A stretch of DNA of 64,000 nucleotides. Origin: Hippophae tibetana. Its lineage: Eukaryota > Streptophyta > Magnoliopsida > Rosales > Elaeagnaceae. A model generated the notes under the pieces. The model was not told where the DNA came from. It was given only the letters and a program-made list of their open reading frames with translations, and ran no database searches. Made by a program: the position numbers and the translations under genes. The DNA is taken from positions 88,273,816-88,337,815 of the forward strand of contig CM072801.1 of assembly GCA_037013495.1 (NCBI GenBank), in the 5' to 3' direction. Positions 1 to 14,224 of this stretch are shown here, one piece after another; position 1 is the first letter of the stretch; each line of letters opens with the position of its first letter.

Positions 1-481
1 TGTGAACTGCAGAAACTTTCTTTCTTTTTTCAAAAGCATAGATAGGTTGAACACAAAAATGAAATAACGTGAAAAAAATTCGGTGAAACTAAGGAATGCT
101 ACGAAATGAAATCCAAATAGGAAAAGAATGACAACAAAATTGAAAGAAAACACTCGACTTCAAGGACACAATTTCATTCTTTTTTCTGATTTCTAACTTA
201 AGAAAGAAGAAAACAATCGAAGGGCAAATTTTTATAAATTTAAAATTCAAACAATAGATAAATAAAGATAGATACACCATTTTCAACAACCTATTCTATT
301 ATACCAAACAATACAAATCCTTTTGGAGGACAACATATGTACCTAGGAACTCAAAGAATAAGAAAGGTTGAATTGCTTAAAACATGGTTAAGATGATAGA
401 ATTGGAATCCGAAAGAACAAGAATAGAAAACAATGTAATTCTGCGGACCCAATTTTAAGACGTCTATAAGTAGTGTAAACG
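1..481 (+). repeat. Truncated first monomer at window edge
   Basis: The window opens inside a monomer, at the 'tgtgaactgcagaaac' segment. This is the last 481 bases of a unit whose start lies to the left of the window. It carries the 'aaggttgaattg' form and an 'ctgcggaccc' variant just before the next landmark, where most monomers read 'gtgcgacc' or 'gtgcggcc'. Confidence 0.95.
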
Positions 482-3400
482 ATGGAATCTTTGTTAAAAT
501 ATGAGAATAAAAAACTACTCCTATAGTGTGTTTTTTATGTAAGGAAACATATTTCGATTTGATATATTATAATAGTCGTTTCGATATACGAGTTAAAAGT
601 TATAACAATTTACAGATTTAACCCCAATTGATAACTTCTTTTTGTTTTGAAATTGTGAACTGCAGAAACTTTCTTTCTTTTTTCAAAAGCATAGATAGGT
701 TGAACACAAAAATGAAATAACGTGAAAAAAATTCGGTGAAACTAAGGAATGCTACGAAATGAAATCCAAATAGGAAAAGAATGACATAAAAATTGAAAGA
801 AAACACTCGACTTGAAGGACACAATTTAATTCTTTTTTCTGATTTCTAACTTAAGAAAGAAGAAAACAATCAAAGGACAAATTTTTATAAATTTAAAATT
901 CAAAGAATAGATAAATAAAGATAGATACACCATTTTCAACAACCTAGGCTATTATACCAAACAATACAATTCCTTTTGGAGGACAACATATGTACCTAGG
1001 AACTCAAAGAATAAGAAAGTTGAATTGCTTAAAACATGGTTAAGATGATAGAATTGGAATCCGAAAGAACAAGAATAGAAAACAAGGTAATAGGGTGCGA
1101 CCTAATTTTAAGACGTCTATAAGTAGTGTAAACGATGGAATCTGGGTTAAAATATGAGAATAGAAAAACTACTCCTATAGTGTGTTTTTTATGTATGGAA
1201 ACATATTTCGATTTAATATATTATAATTGTCGTTTCGATATACGAGTCAAAAGTTATAACAATTTACATTTTCAACGCCAATTGTTAACTTCTTTTTGTT
1301 TTGAAATTGTGAACTGCAGAAACTTTCTTTCTTTTTTGAAAAACATAGATAGGTTGAACACAAAAATGAAATAACGAGAAAAAATACCGTGAAAGTAAGG
1401 AAAGCTACGAAATGAATTCCAAATAGGAAAAATATGACATCAAAATTGAAAGAAAACACTCGACTGGAAGGACACAATTTAATTCTTTTTTCTGATTTCT
1501 GGCTTATGAAAGAAGAAAACTATCAAAGGATAAATTTTTATAAATCGAAAATTCAAACAATAGATAAATAAAGATAGATACACCATTTTCAACAACCAAG
1601 GCTATGATACCAAACAATGCAATTCCTTTTGGAGGACAACATATGTACCTAGGAACTCAAAGAATAAGAAAGTTGAATTGCTTAAAACATGGTTAAGATG
1701 ATAGAATTGGAATCCGAAAGAACAAGAATAGAAAACAAGGTAATAGGGTGCGACCTAATTTTAAGACGTCTATAAGTAGTGTAAACGATGGAATCTGGGT
1801 TAAAATATGAGAATAGAAAAACTACTCCTATAGTGTGTTTTTTATGTATGGAAACATATTTCGATTTAATATATTATAATAGTCGTTTCGATATACGAGT
1901 TAAAAGTTATAACAATTTACAGTTTCAACCCCAATTGATAACTTCTTTTTGTTTTGAAATTGTGAACTGCAGAAACTTTCTTCCTTTTTTCAAAAGCATA
2001 GATAGGTTGAACACAAAAATGAAATAACGTGAAAAAATTTGGTGAAACTAAGGAATGCTACGAAATGAAATCCAAATAGGAAAAGAATGACAACAAAATT
2101 GAAAGAAAACACTCGACTTGAAGGACACAATTTCATTCTTTTTTCTGATTTCTAACTTAAGAAAGAAGAAAACAATCAACGGACAAATTTTTATAAATTT
2201 AAAATTCAAACAATAGATAAATAAAGATAGATACACCATTTTCAACAACCTAGGCTATTATACCAAACAATACAAATCCTTTTGGAGGACAACATATGTA
2301 CCTAGGAACTCAAAGAATAAGAAATGTTGAATTGCTTAAAACATGGTTAAGATGATAGAATTGGAATCCGAAAGAACAAGAATAGAAAACAAGGTAATAG
2401 GGTGCGGCCAAATTTTAAGACGTCTATAAGTAGTGTAAACGATGGAATCTTTGTTAAAATAGGAGAATAAAAAAACTACTCCTATAGTGTGTTTTTTATG
2501 TAAGGAAACATATTTCGATTTGATATATTATAATAGTCGTTTCGATATACGAGTCAAAAGTTATAACAATTTACAGTTTCAACCCCAATTGATAACTTCT
2601 TTTTGTTTTGAAATTGTGAACTGCAGAAACTTTCTTTCTTTTTTTAAAACCATAGATGGGTTGAACACAAAAATGAAATAACGTGAAAAAATTCGGTGAA
2701 ACTAAGGAATGCTACGAAATGAAATCCAAATAGGAAAAGAATGACAACAAAATTGAAAGAAAACACTCGACTTGAAGGACAAAATTTCATTCTTTTTTCT
2801 GATTTCTAACTTAAGAAAGAAGAAAACAATCAAAGGACAAATTTTTATAAATCGAAAATTCAAACAATAGATAAATAAAGATAGATACACCATTTTCAAC
2901 AACCTAGGCTATGATACCAAACAATGCAAATCCTGTTGGAGGACAACATATGTACCTAGGAACTCAAAGAATAAGAAAGGTTGGATTGCTTAAAACATGG
3001 TTAAGATGATAGAATTGGAATCCGAAAGAACAAGAATAGAAAACAAGGTAATAGGGTGCGGCCAAATTTTAAGACGTCTATAAGTAGTGTAAACGATGGA
3101 ATCTTTGTTAAAGTAGGAGAATAGAAAAACTACTCCTATAGTGTGTTTTTTATGTAAGGAAACATATTTCGATTTGATATATTAAAATAGTCGTTTCGAT
3201 ATACGAGTTAAAAGTTAAAACAATTTACAGTTTCAACCCCAATTGATAACTTCTTTTTGTTTTGAAATTGTGAACTGCAGAAACTTTCTTTCTTTTTTCA
3301 AAAGCATAGATAGGTTGAACACAAAAATGAAATAACGTGAAAAAAATTTGGTGAAACTAAGGAATGCTACGAAATGAAATCCAAATAGGAAAAGAATGAC

Positions 3401-3750
3401 AACAAAATTGAAAGAAAACACTCGACTTGAAGGACAAAATTTCATTCTTTTTTCTGATTTCTAACTTAAGAAAGAAGAAAACAATCAAAGGACAAATTTT
3501 TATAAATTTAAAATTCAAACAATAGATAAATAAAGATAGATACACCATTTTCAACAACCTAGGCTATTATACCAAACAATACAAATCCTTTTGGAGGACA
3601 ACATATGTACCTAGGAACTCAAAGAATAAGAAAGGTTGAATTGCTTAAAACATGGTTAAGATGATAGAATTGGAATCCGAAAGAACAAGAATAGAAAACA
3701 AGGTAATAGGGTGCGACCATATTTTAAGACGTCTATAAGTAGTGTAAACG
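482..3750 (+). repeat. Five heterogeneous monomers
   Basis: Landmarks lie at 482, 1135, 1788, 2442 and 3096. Fronts alternate between 'ctttgtta' (482, 2442, 3096) and 'ctgggtta' (1135, 1788). The 1135 unit carries the divergent 'gagaaaaaataccg' segment shared with only four other monomers in the window. The 482 unit has a 'cagatttaac' body seen nowhere else. The units at 2442 and 3096 reappear in part at 5715 and 6369, sharing 'ttttttaaaaccatag', 'aaatcctgttgg' and 'aaggttggattg', so this pair was copied across an offset of five monomers. Confidence 0.9.
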
Positions 3751-6700
3751 ATGGAATCTTTGTTAAAATATGAGAATAGAAAAACTACTCCTATAGTGTG
3801 TTTTTTATGTATGGAAACATATTTCGATTTAATATATTATAATAGTCGTTTCGATATACGAGTCAAAAGTTATAACAATTTACATTTTCCACGCCAATTG
3901 TTAACTTCTTTTTGTTTTGAAATTGTGAACTGCAGAAACTTTATTTCTTTTTTCAAAAGCATAGATAGGTTGAACACAAAAATGAAATAACGTGAAAAAA
4001 ATTCGATGAAACTAAGGAATGCTACGAAATGAAATCCAAATAGGAAAAGAATGACAACAAAATTGGAAGAAAACACTAGACTTGAAGGACACAATTTAAT
4101 TCTTTTTTCTGATTTCTGGCTTAAGAAAGGAGAAAACTATGAAAGGACAAATTTTTATAAATCGAAAATTCAAACAATACATAAATAAAGATAGATACAC
4201 CATTTTCAACAACCAAGGCTATGATACCAAACAATGCAAATCCTGTTGGAGGACAACATATGTACCTAGGAACTCAAAGAATAAGAAAGGTTGAATTGCT
4301 TAAAACATGGTTAAGATGATAGAATTGGAATCCGAAAGAACAAGAATAGAAAACAAGGTAATAGGGTGCGGCCAAATTTTAAGACGTCTATTAGTAGTGT
4401 AAACGATGGAATCTTTGTTAAAATATGAGAATAGAAAAACTACTCCTATAGTGTGTTTTTTATGTAAGGAAACATATTTCGATTTGATATATTATAATAG
4501 TCGTTTCGATATACGAGTTAAAAGCTATAACAATTTACAGATTGAACCCCAATTGATAACTTCTTTTTGTTTTGAAATTGTGAACTGCAGAAACTTTCTT
4601 TCTTTTTTCAAAAGCATAGATAGGTTGAACACAAAAATGAAATAACGTGAAAAAAATTCGATGAAACTAAGGAATGCTACGAAATGAAATCCAAATAGGA
4701 AAAGAATGACAACAAAATTGAAAGAAAACACTCGACTTGAAGGACACAATTTCATTTTTTTTCTGATTTCTAACTTAAGAAAGAAGAAAACAATCAAAGG
4801 ACAAATTTTTATAAATTTAAAATTCAAACAATAGATAAATAAAGATAGATACACCATTTTCAACAACCTAGGCTATTATACCAAACAATACAAATCCTTT
4901 TGGAGGACAACATATGTACCTAGGAACTCAAATAATAAGAAAGGTTGAATTGCTTAAAACATGGTTAAGATGATAGAATTGGAATCCGAAAGAACAAGAA
5001 TAGAAAAAAAGGTAATAGGGTGCGACCATATTTTAAGACGTCTATAAGTAGTGTAAACGATAGAATCTTTGTTAAAATATGAGAATAGAAAAACTACTCC
5101 TATAGTGTGTTTTTTATGTAAGGAAACATATTTCGATTTGATATATTATAATAGTCGTTTCGATATACGAGTTAAAAGTTAAAACAATTTACAGTTTCAA
5201 CCCCAATTGATAACTTCTTTTTGTTTTGAAATTGTGAACTGCAGAAACTTTCTTTCTTTTTTCTAAACCATTGATAGGTTGAACACAAAAATGAAATAAC
5301 GTGAAAAAAATTCGGTGAAACTAAGGAATGCTACGAAATGAAATCCAAATAGGAAAAGAATGACAACAAAATTGAAAGAAAATACTCGACTTGAAGGACA
5401 AAATTTCATTCTTTTTTCTGATTTCTAACTTAAGAAAGAAGAAAACAATCAAAGGACAAATTTTTATAAATTGAAAATTCAAACAATAGATAAATAAAGA
5501 TAGATACACCATTTTCAACAACCTAGGCTATTATACCAAACAATACAAATCCTTTTGGAGGACAACATATGTACCTAGGAACTCAAAGAATAAGAAAGGT
5601 TGAATTGCTTAAAACATGGTTAAGATGATAGAATTGGAATCCGAAAGAACAAGAATAGAAAACAAGGTAATAGGGTGCGGCCAAATTTTAAGACGTCTAC
5701 AAGTAGTGTAAACGATGGAATCTGGGTTAAAATATGAGAATAGAAAAACTACTCCTATAGTGTTTTTTTTATGTATGGAAACATATTTCGATTTGATATA
5801 TTATAATAGTTGTTTCGATATACGAGTCAAAAGTTATAACAATTTACAGTTTCAACCCCAATTGATAACTTCTTTTTGTTTTGAAATTGTGAACTGCAGA
5901 AACTTTCTTTCTTTTTTTAAAACCATAGATAGGTTGAACACAAAAATGAAATAACGTGAAAAAATTCGGTGAAACTAAGGAATGCTACGAAATGAAATCC
6001 AAATAGGAAAAGAATGACAACAAAATTGAAAGAAAACACTCGACTTGAAGGACAAAATTTCATTCTTTTTTCTGATTTCTAACTTAAGAAAGAAGAAAAC
6101 AATCAAAGGACAAATTTTTATAAATCGAAAATTCAAACAATAGATAAATAAAGATAGATACACCATTTTCAACAACCTAGGCTATGATACCAAACAATGC
6201 AAATCCTGTTGGAGGACAACATATGTACCTAGGAACTCAAAGAATAAGAAAGGTTGGATTGCTTAAAACATGGTTAAGATGATAGAATTGGAATCCGAAA
6301 GAACAAGAATAGAAAACAAGGTAATAGGGTGCGGCCAAATTTTAAGACGTCTATAAGTAGTGTCAACGATGGAATCTTTGTTAAAGTAGGAGAATAGAAA
6401 AACTACTCCTATAGTGTGTTTTTTATGTATGGAAACATATTTCGATTTAATATATTATAATAGTCGTTTCGATATACGAGTCAAAAGTTATAACAATTTA
6501 CATTTTCCACGCCAATTGTTAACTTCTTTTTGTTTTGAAATTGTGAACTGCAGAAACTTTCTTTCTTTTTTCAAAAGCATAGATAGGTTGAACACAAAAA
6601 TGAAATAACGTGAAAAAAATTCGATGAAACTAAGGAATGCTACGAAATGAAATCCAAATAGGAAAAGAATGACAACAAAATTGGAAGAAAACACTAGACT

Positions 6701-8334
6701 TGAAGGACACAATTTAATTCTTTTTTCTGATTTCTGGCTTAAGAAAGGAGAAAACTATGAAAGGACAAATTTTTATAAATCGAAAATTCAAACAATACAT
6801 AAATAAAGATAGATACACCATTTTCAACAACCAAGGCTATGATACCAAACAATGCAAATCCTGTTGGAGGACAACATATGTACCTAGGAACTCAAAGAAT
6901 AAGAAAGGTTGAATTGCTTAAAACATGGTTAAGATGATAGAATTGGAATCCGAAAGAACAAGAATAGAAAACAAGGTAATACGGTGCGGCCAAATTTTAA
7001 GACGTCTATTAGTAGTGTAAACGATGGAATCTTTGTTAAAATATGAGAATAGAAAAACTACTCCTATAGTGTGTTTTTTATGTAAGGAAACATATTTCGA
7101 TTTGATATATTATAATAGTCGTTTCGATATACGAGTTAAAAGCTATAACAATTTACAGATTGAACCCCAATTGATAACTTCTTTTTGTTTTGAAATTGTG
7201 AACTGCAGAAACTTTCTTTCTTTTTTCAAAAGCATAGATAGGTTGAACACAAAAATGAAATAACGTGAAAAAAAATTCGATGAAACTAAGGAATGCTACG
7301 AAATGAAATCCAAATAGGAAAAGAATGACAACAAAATTGAAAGAAAACACTCGACTTGAAGGACACAATTTCATTTTTTTTTCTGATTTCTAACTTAAGA
7401 AACAAGAAAACAATCAAAGGACAAATTTTTATAAATTTAAAATTCAAACAATAGATAAATAAAGATAGATACACCATTTTCAACAACCTAGGCTATTATA
7501 CCAAACAATACAAATCCTTTTGGAGGACAACATATGTACCTAGGAACTCAAATAATAAGAAAGGTTGAATTGCTTAAAACATGGTTAAGATGATAGAATT
7601 GGAATCCGAAAGAACAAGAATAGAAAAAAAGGTAATAGGGTGCGACCATATTTTAAGACGTCTATAAGTAGTGTAAACGATAGAATCTTTGTTAAAATAT
7701 GAGAATAGAAAAACTACTCCTATAGTGTGTTTTTTATGTAAGGAAACATATTTCGATTTGATATATTATAATAGTCGTTTCGATATACGAGTTAAAAGTT
7801 AAAACAATTTACAGTTTCAACCCCAATTGATAACTTCTTTTTGTTTTGAAATTGTGAACTGCAGAAACTTTCTTTCTTTTTTCAAAACCATTGATAGGTT
7901 GAACACAAAAATGAAATAACGTGAAAAAAATTCGGTGAAACTAAGGAATGTTACGAAATGAGTTCCAAATAGGAAAAGAATGACAACAAAATTGAAAGAA
8001 AATACTCGACTTGAAGGACAAAATTTCATTCTTTTTTCTGATTTCTAACTTAAGAAAGAAGAAAACAATCAAAGGACAAATTTTTATAAATTGAAAATTC
8101 AAACAATAGATAAATAAAGATAGATACACCATTTTCAACAACCTAGGCTATTATACCAAACAATACAAATCCTTTTGGAGGACAACATATGTACCTAGGA
8201 ACTCAAAGAATAAGAAAGGTTGAATTGCTTAAAACATGGTTAAGATGATAGAATTGGAATCCGAAAGAACAAGAATAGAAAACAAGGTAATAGGGTGCGG
8301 CCAAATTTTAAGACGTCTACAAGTAGTGTAAACG
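3751..8334 (+). repeat. Seven monomers with a tetramer-offset duplication
   Basis: Landmarks lie at 3751, 4406, 5060, 5715, 6369, 7024 and 7680. The stretch of about 3775-5808 is repeated at about 6393-8428 with an offset of 2618 to 2620 bases, or four monomers. Shared private variants include ATA in place of the landmark ATG at 5060 and 7680, the 'cagattgaaccc' body at 4406 and 7024, and 'agaaaaaaaggtaat' before the ATA units. Later changes separate the copies, for example 'actttatttc' at 3942 against 'actttctttc' at 6560, and 'ttctaaacc' at 5264 against 'ttcaaaacc' at 7884. Confidence 0.85.
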
Positions 8335-11300
8335 ATGGAATCTGGGTTAAAATATGAGAATAGAAAAACTACTCCTATAGTGTTTTTTTTATGTATGGAA
8401 ACATATTTCGATTTGATATATTATAATAGTCGTTTCGATATACGAGTTAAAAGTTATAACAATTTACATTTTTCAAGTCAATTGATAACTTCTTTTTGTT
8501 TTGAAATTGTGAAATGCAGAAACTTTCTTTCTTTTTTAAAAAGCATAGATAGGTTGAACACAAAAATGAAATAACGTGAAAAAAATTCGGTGAAACTAAG
8601 GAATGCTACGAAATGAAATCCAAATAGGAAAAGAATGACAACAAAATTGAAAGAAAACACTCGACTTGAAGGACACAATTTAATTCTTTTTTCTGATTTC
8701 TAACTTAAGAAAGAAGAAAACAATCAAAGGACAAATTTGTATAAATTTAAAATTCAAACAATAGATAAATAAAGATAGATACTCCATTTTCAACATCCTA
8801 GGCTATTATACCAAAAAATACAAATCCTTTTGGAGGACAACATATGTACCTAGGAACTCAAAGAATAAGAAAGTTGAATTGCTTAAAACATGGTTAAGAT
8901 GATAGAATTGGAATCCGAAAGAACAAGAATAGAAAACAAGGTAATAGGGTGCGACCTAATTTTAAGACGTCTATAAGTAGTGTAAACGATGGAATCTGGG
9001 TTAAAATATGAGAATAGAAAAACTACTCCTATAGTGTGTTTTTTATGTATGGAAACATATTTCGATTTAATATATTATAATAGTCATTTCGATATACGAG
9101 TTAAAAGTTATAACAATTTACAGTTTCAACCCCAATTGATAACTTCTTTTTGTTTTCAAATTGTGAACTACAGAAAATTTCTTTCTTTTTTCAAAAGCAT
9201 AGATAGGTTGAACACAAAAATGAAATAACGTGAAAAAAATTTGGTGAAACTAAGGAATGCTACGAAATGAAATCCAAATAGGAAAAGAATGACAACAAAA
9301 TTGAAAGAAAACACTCGACTTGAAGGACACAATTTCATTCTTTTTTCTGATTTCTAACTTAAGAAAGAAGAAAACAATCAAAGGACAAATTTTTATAAAT
9401 TTAAAATTCAAACAATAGATAAATAAAGATAGATACACCATTTTCAACAACCTAGGCTATTATACCAAACAATACAAATCCTTTTGGAGGACAACATATG
9501 TACCTAGGAACTCAAAGAATAAGAAAGGTTGAATTGCTTAAAACATGGTTAAGATGATAGAATTGGAATCTGAAAGAACAAGAATAGAAAACAAGGTAAT
9601 AGGGTGCGACCATATTTTCTGACGTCTATAAGTAGTGTAAACGAGGGAATCTTTGTTAAAATATGAGAATAGAAAAACTACTCCTATAGTGTGTTTTTTA
9701 TGTATGGAAACATATTTCGATTTAATATATTATAATAGTCGTTTCGATATACGAGTCAAAAGTTATAACAATTTACATTTTCCACGCCAATTGTTAACTT
9801 CTTTTTGTTTTGAAATTGTGAACTGCAGAAACTTTCTTTCTTTTTTCAAAAGCATAGATAGGTTGAACACAAAAATGAAATAACGTGAAAAAAATTCGAT
9901 GAAACTAAGGAATGCTACGAAATGAAATCCAAATAGGAAAAGAATGACAACAAAATGGAAAGAAAACACTCGACTAGAAGGACAAAATTTCATTCTTTTT
10001 TCTGATTTCTGGCTTAAGAAAGAAGAAAACAATCAAAGGACAAATTTTTATAAATTTAAAATTCAAACAATAGATAAATAAAGATAGATACACCATTTTC
10101 AACAACCAAGGCTATGATACCAAACAATGCAAATACTTTTGGAGGACAACATATGTACCTAGGAACTCAAAGAATAAGAAAGGTTGAATTGCTTAAAACA
10201 TGGTTAAGATGATAGAATTGGAATCCGAAAGAACAAGAATAGAAAACAAGGTAATAGGGTGCGGCCAAATTTTAAGACGTCTATAAGTAGTGTAAACGAT
10301 GGAATCTTTGTTAAAATAGGAGAATAGAAAAACTACTCCTATAGTGTGTTTTTTATGTAAGGAAACATATTTCGATTTGATATATTATAATAATCGTTTC
10401 GATATACGAGTTAAAAGTTATAACAATTTACAGTTTCAACCCCAATTGATAACTTCTTTTTGTTTTGAAATTGTGAACTGCAGAAACTTTCTTTCTTTTT
10501 TCAAAAGCATAGATAGGTTGAACACAAAAATGAAATAACGTGAAAAAAATTTGATGAAACTAAGGAATGCTACGAAATGAAATCCAAATAGGAAAAGAAT
10601 GACAACAAAATTGAAAGAAAACACTCGACTTGAAGGACACAATTTCATTTTTTTTCTGATTTCTAACTTAAGAAAGAAGAAAACAATCAAAGGACAAATT
10701 TTTATAAATTTAAAATTCAAACAATAGATAAATAAAGATAGATACACCATTTTCAACAACCTAGGCTATTATACCAAACAATACAAATCCTTTTGGAGGA
10801 CAACATATGTACCTAGGAACTCAAATAATAAGAAAGGTTGAATTGCTTAAAACATGGTTAAGATGATAGAATTGGAATCCGAAAGAACAAGAATAGAAAA
10901 AAAGGTAATAGGGTGCGACCATATTTTAAGACGTCTATAAGTAGTGTAAACGATAGAATCTTTGTTAAAATATGAGAATAGAAAAACTACTCCTATAGTG
11001 TGTTTTTTATGTAAGGAAACATATTTCGATTTGATATATTATAATAGTCGTTTCGATATACGAGTTAAAAGTTAAAACAATTTACAGTTTCAACCCCAAT
11101 TGATAACTTCTTTTTGTTTTAAAATTGTGAACTGCAGAAACTTTCTTTCTTTTTTCAAAACCATTGATAGGTTGAACACAAAAATGAAATAACGTGAAAA
11201 AAATTCGGTGAAACTAAGGAATGCTACGAAATGAAATCCAAATAGGAAAAGAATGACAACAAAATTGAAAGAAAATACTCGACTTGAAGGACAAAATTTC

Positions 11301-14224
11301 ATTCTTTTTTCTGATTTCTAACTTAAGAAAGAAGAAAACAATCAAAGGACAAATTTTTATAAATTGAAAATTCAAACAATAGATAAATAAGATAGATACA
11401 CCATTTTCAACAACCTAGGCTATTATACCAAACAATACAAATCCTTTTGGAGGACAACATATGTACCTAGGAACTCAAAGAATAAGAAAGGTTGAATTGC
11501 TTAAAACATGGTTAAGATGATAGAATTGGAATCCGAAAGAACAAGAATAGAAAACAAGGTAATAGGGTGCGGCCAAATTTTAAGACGTCTACAAGTAGTG
11601 TAAACGATGGAATCTGGGTTAAAATATGAGAATAGAAAAACTACTCCTATAGTGTTTTTTTTATGTATGGAAACATATTTCGATTTGATATATTATAATA
11701 GTCGTTTCGATATACGAGTTAAAAGTTATAACAATTTACATTTTCCAAGTCAATTGATAACTTCTTTTTGTTTTGAAATTGTGAAATGCAGAAACTTTCT
11801 TTCTTTTTTCAAAAGCATAGATAGGTTGAACACAAAAATGAAATAACGTGAAAAAAATTTGGTGAAACTAAGGAATGCTACGAAATGAAATCCAAATAGG
11901 AAAAGAATGACAACAAAATTGAAAGAAAACACTCGACTTGAAGGACACAATTTAATTCTTTTTTCTGATTTCTAACTTAAGAAAGAAGAAAACAATCAAA
12001 GGACAAATTTGTATAAATTTAAAATTCAAACAATAGATAAATAAAGATAGATACACCATTTTCAACATCCTAGGCTATTATACCAAAAAATACAAATCCT
12101 TTTGGAGGACAACATATGTACCTAGGAACTCAAAGAATAAGAAAGTTGAATTGCTTAAAACATGGTTAAGATGATAGAATTGGAATCCGAAAGAACAAGA
12201 ATAGAAAACAAGGTAATAGGGTGCGACCTAATTTTAAGACGTCTATAAGTAGTGTAAACGATGGAATCTGGGTTAAAATATGAGAATAGAAAAACTACTC
12301 CTATAGTGTGTTTTTTATGTATGGAAACATATTTCGATTTAATATATTATAATAGTCATTTCGATATACGAGTTAAAAGTTATAACAATTTACAGTTTCA
12401 ACCCCAATTGATAACTTCTTTTTGTTTTCAAATTGTGAACTACAGAAACTTTCTTTCTTTTTTCAAAAGCATAGATAGGTTGAACACAAAAATGAAATAA
12501 CGTGAAAAAAATTCGGTGAAACTAAGGAATGCTACGAAATGAAATCCAAATAGGAAAAGAATGACAACAAAATTGAAAGAAAACACTCGACTTGAAGGAC
12601 ACAATTTCATTCTTTTTTCTGATTTCTAATTTAAGAAAGAAGAAAACAACCAAAGGACAAATTTTTATAAATTTAAAATTCAAACAATAGATAAATAAAG
12701 ATAGATACACCATTTTCAACAACCTAGGCTATTATACCAAACAATACAAATCCTTTTGGAGGACAACATATGTACCTAGGAACTCAAAGAATAAGAAAGG
12801 TTGAATTGCTTAAAACATGGTTAAGATGATAGAATTGGAATCCGAAAGAACAAGAATAGAAAACAAGGTAATAGGGTGCGACCATATTTTAAGACGTCTA
12901 TAAGTAGTGTAAACGATGGAATCTTTGTTAAAATATGAGAATAGAAAAACTACTCCTATAGTGTGTTTTTTATGTATGGAAACATATTTCGATTTAATAT
13001 ATTATAATAGTCGTTTCGATATACGAGTCAAAAGTTATAACAATTTACATTTTCCACGCCAATTGTTAACTTCTTTTTGTTTTGAAATTGTGAACTGCAG
13101 AAACTTTCTTTCTTTTTTCAAAAGCATAGATAGGTTGAACACAAAAATGAAATAACGTGAAAAAAATTCGATGAAACTAAGGAATGCTACGAAATGAAAT
13201 CCAAATAGGAAAAGAATGACAACAAAATGGAAAGAAAACACTCGACTAGAAGGACAAAATTTCATTCTTTTTTCTGATTTCTGGCTTAAGAAAGAAAAAA
13301 ACAATCAAAGGACAAATTTTTATAAATTTAAAATTCAAACAATAGATAAATAAAGATAGATACACCATTTTCAACAACCAAGGCTATGATACCAAACAAT
13401 GCAAATACTTTTGGAGGACAACATATGTACCTAGGAACTCAAAGAATAAGAAAGGTTGAATTGCTTAAAACATGGTTAAGATGATAGAATTGGAATCCGA
13501 AAGAACAAGAATAGAAAACAAGGTAATAGGGTGCGGCCAAATTTTAAGACGTCTATAAGTAGTGTAAACGATGGAATCTTTGTTAAAATAGGAGAATAGA
13601 AAAACTACTCCTATAGTGTGTTTTTTATGTAAGGAAACATATTTCGATTTGATATATTATAATAATCGTTTCGATATGCGAGTTAAAAGTTATAACAATT
13701 TACAGTTTCAACCCCAATTGATAACTTCTTTTTGTTTTGAAATTGTGAACTGCAGAAACTTTCTTTCTTTTTTCAAAAGCATAGATAGGTTGAACACAAA
13801 AATGAAATAACGTGAAAAAAATTTGATGAAACTAAGGAATGCTACGAAATGAAATCCAAATAGGAAAAGAATGACAACAAAATTGAAAGAAAACACTCGA
13901 CTTGAAGGACACAATTACATTCTTTTTTCTGATTTCTAACTTAAGAAAGAAGAAAACAATCAAAGTACAAATTTTTATAAATTTAAAATTCAAACAATAG
14001 ATAAATAAAGATAGATACACCATTTTCAACAACCTAGGCTATTATACCAAACAATACAAATCCTTTTGGAGGACAACATATGTACCTAGGAACTCAAAGA
14101 ATAAGAAAGTTGAATTGCTTAAAACATGGTTAAGATGATAGAATTAGAATCCGAAAGAACAAGAATAGAAAACAAGGTAATAGGGTGCGGCCAAATTTTA
14201 AGACGTCTATTAGTAGTGTAAACG
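8335..14224 (+). repeat. Nine monomers forming most of a pentamer duplication
   Basis: Landmarks lie at 8335, 8989, 9644 (AGG), 10299, 10953 (ATA), 11607, 12261, 12916 and 13571. A stretch starting near 7415 and ending near 10640 matches 10688-13912 at an offset of 3272 to 3273 bases, five monomers. Shared rare marks include 'aagtcaattgata' bodies at 8335 and 11607, 'gtcatttcg' at 8989 and 12261, 'aaatggaaagaaaac' in the 9644 and 12916 units, and 'aataatcgtttcg' in the 10299 and 13571 units. The ATG to AGG change at 9644 is absent from its partner at 12916, so it arose after the duplication. Confidence 0.85.
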
